Shown here: positions 53,634 through 61,509 of the stretch, piece after piece
Layout: every line of letters begins with the position of its first letter
Position numbering within the stretch: position 1 is the stretch's first letter
Source: Natronorubrum bangense
Lineage (GTDB): Archaea > Halobacteriota > Halobacteria > Halobacteriales > Natrialbaceae
Assembly: GCF_004799645.1 (NCBI RefSeq)
Contig: NZ_CP031306.1
Location: 124,001-188,000 of the forward strand
Direction: 5' to 3'
DNA: 64,000 nucleotides
Position numbers and translations under genes: made by a program
Notes under the pieces: model-generated
Databases searched by the model: none
The model's input: only the letters and a program-made list of their open reading frames with translations
What the model was told of the DNA's origin: nothing

Positions 53634-54665
53634 TCAGTTGATCGTCGTGTGTTCTGACTCCTCGTTCAACGCGAGGTTCGCCGCGATTTCGGCGTTTCGC
53701 ATCGCATACTGGGCCGTCTGCTGGAGACTGACGAGCACTTCACGGACTCGGAGGAGATCCTCGTTGGACATCTCCGGTAGCTCGTCGAGGATCTCTTTCT
53801 CGCGGTCGGAAACCTCGTGGAAGAGCGCTCGAACCCGATTCGACTTGTCGTAGTCGCGCTCGACGGCTGCCTCAACTGCAAGCGAGGTGATCTCGTCGAC
53901 CTGTTCGTTCAGCTCGCGGATGTCACGCATCACTGAGCTGTCGACGTTCAGACTGTGGCCCTCGGTCTCGATGACGATTTCGGCGATGTCTTCGGCGTTG
54001 TCCGCCGTCAGCTCGAGGTTTTTCGCGATCGATCGGTAGCCGATCAGCGGGAAGCCACTGTTCAGGCCGACCGCGCGGGCGAGGTTCGGGTTCTGGTAGG
54101 CCGTGAAAATCAGGCGCAGCAGAAGCACGAAGATCTTGTTCGCCTGACGTTCGCGGTTCAGGGCGCGCTGGGCCAGATCAGGGTTACCGTGTGCCAGCGC
54201 CTTGATCCCCTCCCCACGCATCGTCTGTCCCGTTCGCTCGAGGCGCTCTAAGAGATTGTCGAGGGTGAAGTCCTCCGGATCGACCGAACAACGAATCGAG
54301 ATGCTCTCGGGAGTCTCTTCGATGACGCCCAGCCCCATCAGCTGCGTTTCAGCCTGATAGACCGCGTTGATGTGGTCGGACTCGAGGGCGCCGTCTTCGG
54401 TATCGATGCGGATGACACGCCGGCCCAGCACGTACTGGGCGACGATCGCTCGCTCGACGGCATCGGCATCGAGATTGTCGGCGTGGATGATCGCTTCCGT
54501 CTCTTCGGTGTTGGCCGACTCGGGCATGACAGTCAGCGTGCCCTTGCCGCTGGTCCGCAGGGAGACTTCGTCTCCCTTCTCGACACCGTGTTCGGACGCC
54601 CATTCTGCGGGGAGGGTCATCGCAAGCGTCGATGGACCCAATCGTTGCACTTTCCGCGTTTCCAT
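53634..54665 (-). CDS. AbrB-PhoU type phosphate uptake regulator
   Basis: 343 residues. An N-terminal swapped-hairpin AbrB-like DNA-binding domain ('METRKVQRLGPSTLAMTLPAEW', 'GDEVSLRTSGKGTLTVMP') is joined to PhoU-like three-helix bundles (from about residue 120). This haloarchaeal PhoU architecture suggests control of phosphate transport genes. Its promoter is covered by a perfect 14-base palindrome (54698-54711), consistent with autoregulation. No pst genes lie nearby in the window. Confidence 0.85.
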   Translation of the reverse strand: METRKVQRLGPSTLAMTLPAEWASEHGVEKGDEVSLRTSGKGTLTVMPESANTEETEAIIHADNLDADAVERAIVAQYVLGRRVIRIDTEDGALESDHINAVYQAETQLMGLGVIEETPESISIRCSVDPEDFTLDNLLERLERTGQTMRGEGIKALAHGNPDLAQRALNRERQANKIFVLLLRLIFTAYQNPNLARAVGLNSGFPLIGYRSIAKNLELTADNAEDIAEIVIETEGHSLNVDSSVMRDIRELNEQVDEITSLAVEAAVERDYDKSNRVRALFHEVSDREKEILDELPEMSNEDLLRVREVLVSLQQTAQYAMRNAEIAANLALNEESEHTTIN

Positions 54666-54697
54666 GTGCCACCCTAGGCGAGAGTCGGCCTTAATCC

Positions 54698-54711
54698 TGA
54701 CTATATAGTCA
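54698..54711 (-). promoter_or_regulatory. palindromic TATA/operator of the PhoU-type regulator gene
   Basis: TGACTATATAGTCA is a perfect 14-base palindrome whose centre is a TATA box, placed 33-46 bases before the regulator's start. Initiation would give a leader of about 12 bases. A palindrome over the TATA element can bind a dimeric repressor. Confidence 0.6.
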
Positions 54712-54768
54712 TTACATGAACGAGAAGTCGTTATATCCTTGATTCCAGCGATAAAGATACCCTACACC

Positions 54769-55877
54769 TTATACAACCTTGACGAGGCGGGTCGTAAACC
54801 GCCCTGTTCGGACCTGTCGCCAGCCCCGTAGCTCCTCGTCGACCGTCGCGTCGTCGGTGTCAACGCGCAAGGCGTCGATCCCGTCGAGTTTCTCCCCCGA
54901 GGCGACGACCTCGATCTCGTCGGCTTGCGTGATCACGTCGGGTGAGATCTGGTGGTTCCCCCGCCCGAAGATGAAGCCCTGGCCGCCGATCGGTGAGACG
55001 ACGATCGTCACTGGCGTTTCGAGCACCTCGAGGATCTCGCGTTCGGATGCGTCCGTGGCGAGTACCTCCCCATCACGCCAGACGTCGACACCGAGCGGTG
55101 AGGCGTCGATCCCCAGTTCGGCCTCAATCGCGCCGACGGTCCCCCGGGACCAAAGACATAGGTTCGATCCGGATCGAGCTCACGGGCGACGCCTGCTGCC
55201 AGCGCGTCGACGCTGCCACTCGAAACCTGTTTGCCCGACTGGACGTCGGGCGCGACGGGGACCGGGACGACGGCTTTGAGCGTTGTTCGGACCTCCCCCT
55301 CGCGATACGCATCCTCGTCGATGTCGTTGACTTCACGGGACGTGACGCGGTCGAACGCAGCGATGATCCGGCTGGCATCGGCCGGTGTCACGGCAAAGAC
55401 CGACGAGTAGATTTTGACGCCGGCCGGGACGCCGAGCATCGGTGTGCCGTCGCTTTCGATGACTTCCGCGACGTCGACGGCGGTGCCGTCGCCGCCGACG
55501 AAACAGATCAGATCGACGTCGTGCTCGAGAAACTCGCGAACGGCCGCGCGCGTATCGGCGGCGGTCGTTTCGGCGTCTGCGGGATCGTCTGGATGGGCCG
55601 TGACTGCTGTGCCGTCACTCGTTGCCGGGTCGTAGACGACGACTGGTTCGTAGCCAGCATCCCGAACGGCGTCCTCACCCAGCACACCCGCTGCCGTATA
55701 CACCGTCAGCTCGGGCGCTCGTCGGTGCAATGCAGTGAGTGCTTCGCGGGCCCGACCTGGCGCTCGCGGCTCGGCCCCCAAGCTGCGTGCCTCCTCGAGT
55801 TTGCCATCGGTTCCCTTCAGTCCGACTCGACCGCCCATCCCCGCGATCGGATTCACGACGACACCGAGAGACTCCAT
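54769..55877 (-). pseudogene. ATP-NAD kinase family protein interrupted by a one-base frameshift
   Basis: Two pieces in different frames make one protein. The upstream piece starts at ATG 55877 ('LGVVVNPIAGMGGRVGLKG', then 'FVGGDGTAVDV'). The downstream piece continues to 54769 with 'PIGGQGFIFGRGNHQISP'. The frames meet at a run of five C on the plus strand (55141-55145). With six, the reading would continue as 'GPGGTVGAIEAELG'. Both halves keep family features on either side, so the loss is one base and recent, or a sequencing error. The family (COG3199-like) is related to NAD kinases; the role here is unknown. Intact length would be about 370 residues. Confidence 0.85.
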
Positions 55878-55999
55878 AGCCGACGTATGGAGAGCCGATC
55901 CAAAAGCCGTGTGGTGTTTTCCACGAGAGTGGCACACGCGACACAGCCGACGCGCGAGTTTTCTGAAAGATTAAGAGGGATGAGAACTGATCGCAGCAT

Positions 56000-56125
56000 A
56001 TGAACGCACTCGCTTTCGCCGTTCTCGAAGCAGAACCGGAACTACCGATGGCACTGACCGGCTGGGGTGCCCTGATCCTTGGCCTTCTCGTGACAGTCGT
56101 CTGGCTCGCCTACCTCTACCGATAG
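56000..56125 (+). CDS. 41-residue single-pass membrane protein
   Basis: ATG at 56000 and TAG at 56123 give 41 residues. After 'MNALAFAVLEAEPELPMALT' a hydrophobic helix runs from about residue 21 to 40 ('ALILGLLVTVVWLAYLYR'). It is a plausible short membrane protein, of a type often missed in annotation. It is divergent from the ATP-NAD-kinase-family gene and followed 21 bases later by the convergent CinA-type gene. Coding is supported by composition and spacing only. Confidence 0.5.
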   Translation: MNALAFAVLEAEPELPMALTGWGALILGLLVTVVWLAYLYR

Positions 56126-56146
56126 TCGGCCGATCGGCTGCGGCCG

Positions 56147-56833
56147 CTACTCGGTTCGCTCGACGTGGTCGCGAAGCCACGCCGCAGCCGTCAAAACAGT
56201 TTCTTCGTCCGTCCCCTCGAGTGAGAGTCGAACAGAGTCGCCTGGATAGCTCCCGACAGAGACCTCGAACCGCTCTCGAACCGCCGTGATACGGTCGAGA
56301 AGCGCGCTTTCTGGCTCGTCGGCAACGACGACTTCTCGGTAGGTCTGTGTGCCTGAAAACTCGTCGGCAACCGAGTCGAACATCGTCCGCATCTCTGCGG
56401 GAACGCCGGGGAGAACGTACACACTCTCGATGACTGCACCGGGTGCGACGCCGGTTTCGTTGTGGAGTGGGCGTGCACCGACCGGCAAGTCGGCTGTGCC
56501 AGCCGTCAGGTCGGCCCGCGAGTACCCGTCTTCCTCGAGCCAGGCAAGCGCCCCATCGTGTGTCTCGAGTGAACACCCCAGTGCGGCGGCGACACCCTCC
56601 ATCGTGACGTCGTCGTGTGTCGGACCGAGCCCGCCGGTGACGATCACAGCATCGTACTCGGCACGATACTCGTTGACGACGCGAGCGATGTCGCTGATCC
56701 GGTCTGGCACCGTGGTTACGCGCTCGACGGAGACACCCCGTTCGGTCAGCTGTTCGGAGAGCCATGTCGCGTTGGTATTTGTCGTCCGTCCAGCGAGTAG
56801 TTCGTCCCCGACGGTGACGATTGCGACGTTCAT
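56147..56833 (-). CDS. CinA/MoaB-like molybdopterin-binding domain protein
   Basis: 228 residues from the ATG at 56833; the frame is open further upstream without similarity. The MoCF-binding fold is shown by 'VTVGDELLAGRTTNTNATWL' at the start and 'VTGGLGPTHDDVTMEG' in the middle. Archaeal single-domain proteins of this kind lack the C-terminal deamidase of bacterial CinA. Members may act in nicotinamide nucleotide pyrophosphate cleavage or molybdopterin chemistry; the role here is not fixed. It is convergent with the 41-residue membrane protein. Confidence 0.85.
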   Translation of the reverse strand: MNVAIVTVGDELLAGRTTNTNATWLSEQLTERGVSVERVTTVPDRISDIARVVNEYRAEYDAVIVTGGLGPTHDDVTMEGVAAALGCSLETHDGALAWLEEDGYSRADLTAGTADLPVGARPLHNETGVAPGAVIESVYVLPGVPAEMRTMFDSVADEFSGTQTYREVVVADEPESALLDRITAVRERFEVSVGSYPGDSVRLSLEGTDEETVLTAAAWLRDHVERTE

Positions 56834-57098
56834 AGCTGTCGTTTGTCGCGCGGATTGAAACGAGTATCGAGACTGGGTGCATGACACTGTCAGCCATACC
56901 TCGACATCGGCATTCGCCGTCGAATCCACGGCTCCAATCACTCATAGCAGCTGACAGGAAACCACTCTAATAACGTTGCAAACAGTTGATGAAAACTCAG
57001 TTCACCCCGTATACGGCGGAGATATTTATCCATTGTTACTCCCATGTAATTCGACTAACCACAAGATTCAATTCTGATAATTCAGTATAGGATGAACG

Positions 57099-57455
57099 AT
57101 GTCTCAGAGTCGGACGGAACAGACCGAGTCGAAGTCAACGACGATTCTCTCGGCACTTGGGAGTAAGTACAGTGCAGAAATTCTTTGTGCGGCGGGCACC
57201 CCGAAATCGGCCCAAGCGTTGAGCAACGATATCGAGATTCCGATCGCCACCTGTTATCGCCGAATTCAGGACCTCGTCGATGCTGGACTGTTGACCTGTG
57301 AAGGGCGACAGCTCTCCGAAGAGGGACGACGAACGAACATCTACCGGCGAACACTCGACGAAATCGAGGTCGACTTCTCGGACGACCACCCGCAGTTTTC
57401 GCGTAAACGCCGAACCGAAGCGAAAAACAGGATTCAGGACCAACTCGAGGACTGA
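57099..57455 (+). CDS. winged-helix transcriptional regulator
   Basis: 118 residues from the ATG at 57099; an ATG at 57092 is out of frame. 'ILSALGSKYSAEILCAAGTPKSAQALSNDIEIPIATCYRRI' (pattern: helix, then 'SAQALSNDIEIP' turn and recognition helix 'ATCYRRIQDLVDAGLL') is an ArsR/HTH_20-type winged helix common in haloarchaea. The C-terminal part is charged ('SRKRRTEAKNRIQDQLED'). No metal-binding cysteine pair. It precedes queD by 110 bases in the same direction, but queD has its own promoter. Targets unknown. Confidence 0.8.
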   Translation: MSQSRTEQTESKSTTILSALGSKYSAEILCAAGTPKSAQALSNDIEIPIATCYRRIQDLVDAGLLTCEGRQLSEEGRRTNIYRRTLDEIEVDFSDDHPQFSRKRRTEAKNRIQDQLED

Positions 57456-57536
57456 AGTGGGCTTTTCGTCGGCTGTGACAGCCGTTCGCTCGTCTGTGTC
57501 GGCCGCGGCGGTTGCGACTCGCGCCAGTCGGTCACG

Positions 57537-57542
57537 TTTAAG
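57537..57542 (+). promoter_or_regulatory. TATA box of the queDEC operon
   Basis: TTTAAG lies 24-29 bases before the queD ATG at 57566. This spacing predicts a leaderless transcript, common in haloarchaea. Confidence 0.5.
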
Positions 57543-57565
57543 TAATCCCAAGAGAATACTGTGAT

Positions 57566-58054
57566 ATGACTGAACGAGCAGGATGCGATGATCGTCAGAC
57601 GACGATCGCCGCCGACGGCAGTGGTGATGTGGTCACCGGAACCGAACGCGTTCTCTACGTTGGCCGCGATCGCCCAATCAGAATCAGTACTGGCCACCGT
57701 CTCCTCCATCACGACGGCAAGTGCTCGCGGCCACACGGTCACAACTACGAGGTCTCTGTCCGAGTTACTGGCAAACTGACCGAGGAAGGCTGGGTTGCTG
57801 ATAAAGGAGATATTACTGCAGTAATCGATGAGTGGGATCATATGTTCTTACTCGAGGCTGGCGACCCCCTGATCGATGCCTTCGAAACCGCGGGTGACGA
57901 CGACGCAGTCATCGTCCTCGAGGAGCCACCGACGGCCGAAGTGATGAGCGTGTTACTAGAACGGAAACTCGAGGCAGCGCTGCCTGACACTGTTTCCCAC
58001 GTCGCCGTACAGGTCAACGAGACGAGCGAACTCTGTGGTGGCGGTCGGTTCTGA
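57566..58054 (+). CDS. queD: 6-carboxy-5,6,7,8-tetrahydropterin synthase
   Basis: 162 residues. Zinc ligands are His44 ('STGHRLL'), His57 and His59 ('CSRPHGHNYEV'). The catalytic cysteine is Cys53, and Asp91/His92 lie in 'DEWDHMFLL'. This is the full PTPS-family active site with the QueD pattern. It turns dihydroneopterin triphosphate into carboxy-tetrahydropterin, the first dedicated step towards preQ0, the precursor of archaeosine in tRNA. The first ~28 residues are an extra acidic lead. It is followed by queE with two bases between stop and ATG. Confidence 0.93.
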   Translation: MTERAGCDDRQTTIAADGSGDVVTGTERVLYVGRDRPIRISTGHRLLHHDGKCSRPHGHNYEVSVRVTGKLTEEGWVADKGDITAVIDEWDHMFLLEAGDPLIDAFETAGDDDAVIVLEEPPTAEVMSVLLERKLEAALPDTVSHVAVQVNETSELCGGGRF

Positions 58055-58055
58055 G

Positions 58056-58835
58056 ATGCCGGTTTCCGACTCGATCGATCGGGAGGGGGTCGCTGCCGAG
58101 GACGCGCCAGCGGACAGCCTCCCGATCAACGAACTGTTCTACTCGCTGCAAGGAGAGGGGACGCTCGCCGGTGTCCCCTCGGTGTTCGTCCGGACGAGCG
58201 GCTGTAACCTCCGCTGTTGGTTCTGTGATTCCTATCACACTTCCTGGGAACCCACCCACGCCTGGCAGGATATCGACGAGATTCTCGCGACGGTCGAATC
58301 CTACGACAACGCGGACCACGTCGTCCTCACCGGCGGCGAGCCCCTGCTTCATGAGGCGAGTGTCGACCTCCTCGAGGCGCTCGACGAACGCGGCTATCAC
58401 ACCACCGTCGAGACCAACGGGACGATCTACCGCGACGCGCCGATCGACCTCGCTTCGATCAGCCCGAAACTCGAGAGCAGCACGCCCACACCTGAGCGCG
58501 ACCCCAAAGGCGAGGGGGAGTGGGAAGCCCGCCACGAGCGCGACCGGATCGACCTCGAGGCACTGGCCCGTCTGATCGAGGACGATGCGTTTCAGCTCAA
58601 GTTCGTCGTCACCGACGAGAGCGATATGCCCGAAATCCTCGCCTTGCTCGAGGATCTTCGCGAGGTCGCTGCCGTTCCGATTCGGGACACCGACGTCCTG
58701 TTGATGCCAGAAGGGGCAACACGAGACCGACTCGAGGACACTCGAGCCCGGGTTGCACAGCTGGCGATGGACCACGGCTTCCGATACACGCCCCGCCTCC
58801 ACGTCGATCTCTGGAACGACGCGCCCGAAACCTGA
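58056..58835 (+). CDS. queE: 7-carboxy-7-deazaguanine synthase (radical SAM)
   Basis: 259 residues from the ATG at 58056. The radical SAM cluster is Cys50, Cys54 and Cys57 (CX3CX2C, 'GCNLRCWFCDSYH'), with 'LTGGEPLLH' as the SAM-binding glycine motif. 'NELFYSLQGEG' is the QueE lead sequence. It makes carboxy-deazaguanine from carboxy-tetrahydropterin using SAM. A short CX2C spacing like this is standard for QueE. It follows queD directly and precedes queC by a few bases, so the three form one operon. Confidence 0.94.
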   Translation: MPVSDSIDREGVAAEDAPADSLPINELFYSLQGEGTLAGVPSVFVRTSGCNLRCWFCDSYHTSWEPTHAWQDIDEILATVESYDNADHVVLTGGEPLLHEASVDLLEALDERGYHTTVETNGTIYRDAPIDLASISPKLESSTPTPERDPKGEGEWEARHERDRIDLEALARLIEDDAFQLKFVVTDESDMPEILALLEDLREVAAVPIRDTDVLLMPEGATRDRLEDTRARVAQLAMDHGFRYTPRLHVDLWNDAPET

Positions 58836-58853
58836 TATTTGAGACTGATGCCA

Positions 58854-59582
58854 ATGACTGACGACACTCCGTCCACGACCGACGAACCGACTCCCAAACG
58901 CGCCGTCGTCCTCCTCTCGGGCGGCATGGACAGCGCCACCGCTGCCTACGAGGCTCGCGACCGGGGCTATGATATCTACGCCCTGCATACGTCCTACGGC
59001 CAGCGAACCGAGGATCGCGAACTCGAGTGTGCTCGCCAACTCGCCGACGAACTCGACGCAGCGGAGTTCCTGCAGATCGAAACCGGTCATCTCGCGGCGA
59101 TCGGGGCCTCGAGTCTGACCGACGACGACCTCGACGTCGCAGACGCCGACTTAGAGAGCGACGAGATCCCCACCTCCTACGTCCCCTTCCGGAACGCGAA
59201 CCTGCTCGCAATGGCCGTCTCGTATGCCGAAGCAAACGACTGCGAGGCGGTCTTCATCGGCGCCCACAGCGAGGATTTCTCGGGCTATCCGGACTGCCGG
59301 CCCGCGTTCTTCGAGGCCTTCGAGCAGGTCGTCGACGTCGGCACGAAACCCGAGACTGAGATCTCGATCGAGGCCCCGTTCGTCGAGTGGTCGAAAACCG
59401 ACATCGCCGAGCGAGGGGTCGACCTCGAGGTACCTTACGAACACACCTGGAGCTGTTACCGCGAGAACGAACCCGCCTGCGGGACCTGTGATGCGTGTGC
59501 GTTCCGCCTGCAGGCGTTCCAGAACATCGGCGTTCGGGACCCAATCGCCTACGCCGAGCGGCCGTCGTACGTCGACGGGTAA
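58854..59582 (+). CDS. queC: 7-cyano-7-deazaguanine synthase
   Basis: About 242 residues from ATG 58854; ATG 58848 is two codons upstream. The PP-loop 'SGGMDSATAAYEA' binds ATP and the zinc site is four cysteines near the C-terminus ('CYRENEPACGTCDAC'). It converts carboxy-deazaguanine to preQ0 with ammonia and ATP. The archaeal genes for the later archaeosine steps (tRNA-guanine transglycosylase, ArcS) are not in the window. It ends 15 bases before the convergent alcohol dehydrogenase-family gene. Confidence 0.95.
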   Translation: MTDDTPSTTDEPTPKRAVVLLSGGMDSATAAYEARDRGYDIYALHTSYGQRTEDRELECARQLADELDAAEFLQIETGHLAAIGASSLTDDDLDVADADLESDEIPTSYVPFRNANLLAMAVSYAEANDCEAVFIGAHSEDFSGYPDCRPAFFEAFEQVVDVGTKPETEISIEAPFVEWSKTDIAERGVDLEVPYEHTWSCYRENEPACGTCDACAFRLQAFQNIGVRDPIAYAERPSYVDG

Positions 59583-59597
59583 GTCGCGGTTTCGGTC

Positions 59598-60818
59598 CTA
59601 CCACGCCTGCTCGAGAATACGTTCGATGTCTTCAACAGAAGCCTCCAGCCCCGGCGGCGCGTTCGCCATGAACGAGTCGGCGAGGATCGCCTCCGCGACG
59701 GCAGTGAACTCGTCCGGTTCGGGGCCGTCGACGTCGCGCAGCCGCGTCGGTAGCTCGAGTGCGTCGCGCACGTCGGCCACCCTGTCGACGACCGCCCGTG
59801 CTGGATCGTCCGCGTCGGCAACACCCAGCGCATCGGCTAGTACGTCCACTCTGGCATCGACTTGATCGAACAGGTACGCGAGCACGTGTGGAACGACGAC
59901 GGCGTGTGCTGTCCCCTGCTGGACGTCGTCCGTGCGCGTGAGCCCGTGGCCGAAGGCGTGAACGATCGAGAGCATCGTCTCGTCGGGCCGGGAGATGCCG
60001 TACTGGACCAGGACGATCCCCTCGAGGATCGTTGCGAACGTCTCGGTGTCACGCACACCACGGCCGAACGCGCGAAGGCCGGTCTCGAGTTTGCCGAGAC
60101 CACGCATCGCCGTCGCGTCGGTCACCGGCGTCGCGTTGGCCGCGTAGATCGCCTCGAGGCCCTTGTCGAAGCCGTTCATCGCCGAGCCTGTGAGGATCGA
60201 TTCCGGCGTCGTCGCCACGATATCGGGATCGTAGACGGCCGCGGCGGGCATCAGCCCCGGTCCTGAGATGCCGCCGCCCACTTCTGTTTCGACCAACCCC
60301 GACTCGGGTGCGGCGGTGACGCCTGCGACCTGTGAGAGGTCGGCACCGGCGAGCGTCGTCGGAACTGCGACGATCGGAACCAGTCCCTCGTTCGGGACGG
60401 TGATCGTGCCTGTCTCGGCGAACTCGTCGCCGATCGCCGCCGGTTCGCGGTCGCTCGCAGCGAGGACGCTGATGACTTTCGCGACGTCGAGGCTGCTTCC
60501 ACCGCCGAGGCTGACGAGCACGTCGACGTCTTCGTCCTCGAGTCGCTCGAGTCCGTCGACGGCCGTTCCGAGCCGCTTTTTTGACGTCGTCTCGGCGAAC
60601 ACCCCCGCGAGTCGATCCCCGAGCCCCGCCGTGATCGGGTCGATCACATCGGGCGTGGAACCGACCGTCGAGCCACAGACGATCAGTGCACGCTCGAGGC
60701 TCTGGCGCTCGAGTTCGGCCTCGAGGGCGTCAACACAGCCGGAACCGAACCTGATCGTCGCTGGCTCGTACTCGAATCGGAACGCCGCGTCGCGAGCTCT
60801 CGAGGGAGAGTGAGTCAT
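59598..60818 (-). CDS. iron-containing alcohol dehydrogenase family protein
   Basis: 406 residues from the ATG at 60818; the frame runs upstream to 61163 without similarity. The NAD-binding 'SLGGGSSLDVAKV' (residues 103-115) and 'IVAVPTTLAGADLS' are family marks. The metal ligands normally are Asp-x3-His, then two His. Here the first pair aligns with Asn215 and Lys219 ('SAMNGFDKGLEAIY'), while His291 and His305/His311 remain. The enzyme may therefore bind metal poorly or be changed in activity. Substrate unknown. It is convergent with queC. Confidence 0.8.
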   Translation of the reverse strand: MTHSPSRARDAAFRFEYEPATIRFGSGCVDALEAELERQSLERALIVCGSTVGSTPDVIDPITAGLGDRLAGVFAETTSKKRLGTAVDGLERLEDEDVDVLVSLGGGSSLDVAKVISVLAASDREPAAIGDEFAETGTITVPNEGLVPIVAVPTTLAGADLSQVAGVTAAPESGLVETEVGGGISGPGLMPAAAVYDPDIVATTPESILTGSAMNGFDKGLEAIYAANATPVTDATAMRGLGKLETGLRAFGRGVRDTETFATILEGIVLVQYGISRPDETMLSIVHAFGHGLTRTDDVQQGTAHAVVVPHVLAYLFDQVDARVDVLADALGVADADDPARAVVDRVADVRDALELPTRLRDVDGPEPDEFTAVAEAILADSFMANAPPGLEASVEDIERILEQAW

Positions 60819-60873
60819 AGCTACGCATAGCTCCCGACCCATGTTAAAAGCGAGAGTTCGGAGAGCCGGTGTG

Positions 60874-61437
60874 CTACTCGAACGCCCCCGTGTCGCCACG
60901 CCGGTAGCGGTCCAGACGGCGGTAGCCATGGACAGTCGCACCGTCGTCGAGTTCGATTTCGTACCGGCCAATGATGTCCTGGGTGTCGGGGACCGCTCGT
61001 CGTTCGACGACCTCGACGACTGCACGCCAGCCGTCGTCGGTGGGGACGATTTCGCTGACGGCGTCGAACTCTCGACCGATAAGTTCGCCCGCCGTCGACT
61101 GGACCGTTCGACGAACGGCAAGGACGCCAGCAATCTCGTCGTGGTCGGTCTCGACGTCGGCATCGACTGTTTCGGGATCAGTCTTCTCCTCGGCGGTCAT
61201 GTCGACCGTCAGATCCCGACTCTGTGGCTGGCTCTCGTCGGTTTCGTCGGTCTCTTGTGCTTGCTGTTCGTCCTGTGTCTGTTCGTCGTCGACTGTCTGG
61301 CTATCGCTCACGGTTGGATCACTCTCATCATGTTGGTAGCAAAATCCGTCGTCCTGGGCTGGCCGCGAACAGCGCTCTCCGTCTTCGGTAAGCGCCGTGC
61401 ACTGCTCCGTTGATTGGTGTGTATCGGCGTCGGCCAT
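60874..61437 (-). CDS. gvpO: gas vesicle protein GvpO with N-terminal zinc-knuckle motif
   Basis: 187 residues. The C-terminal ~95 residues are GvpO ('IVPTDDGWRAVVEVVERRAVPDTQDIIGRYEIELD', pattern quoted in part only: 'GWRAVVEVVERRAVPDTQD'). The N-terminus has 'QCTALTEDGERC' and 'DDGFCYQHD', a C-x7-C-x9-C-x2-H motif like that of small zinc-binding domains, then an acidic Gln/Asp/Glu linker. In the Halobacterium and Haloferax clusters GvpO is about 120 residues and lacks this part, as I recall. GvpO affects gas vesicle gene expression. It ends the gvpA-N-O operon. Confidence 0.88.
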   Translation of the reverse strand: MADADTHQSTEQCTALTEDGERCSRPAQDDGFCYQHDESDPTVSDSQTVDDEQTQDEQQAQETDETDESQPQSRDLTVDMTAEEKTDPETVDADVETDHDEIAGVLAVRRTVQSTAGELIGREFDAVSEIVPTDDGWRAVVEVVERRAVPDTQDIIGRYEIELDDGATVHGYRRLDRYRRGDTGAFE

Positions 61438-61509
61438 TGGTTGTCGTCGTTTCGTGTCTGGCTGTCGTGTGGTGTCTTGTGGGTGTGGGTGGTGGCCCGC
61501 TCGGTCACG

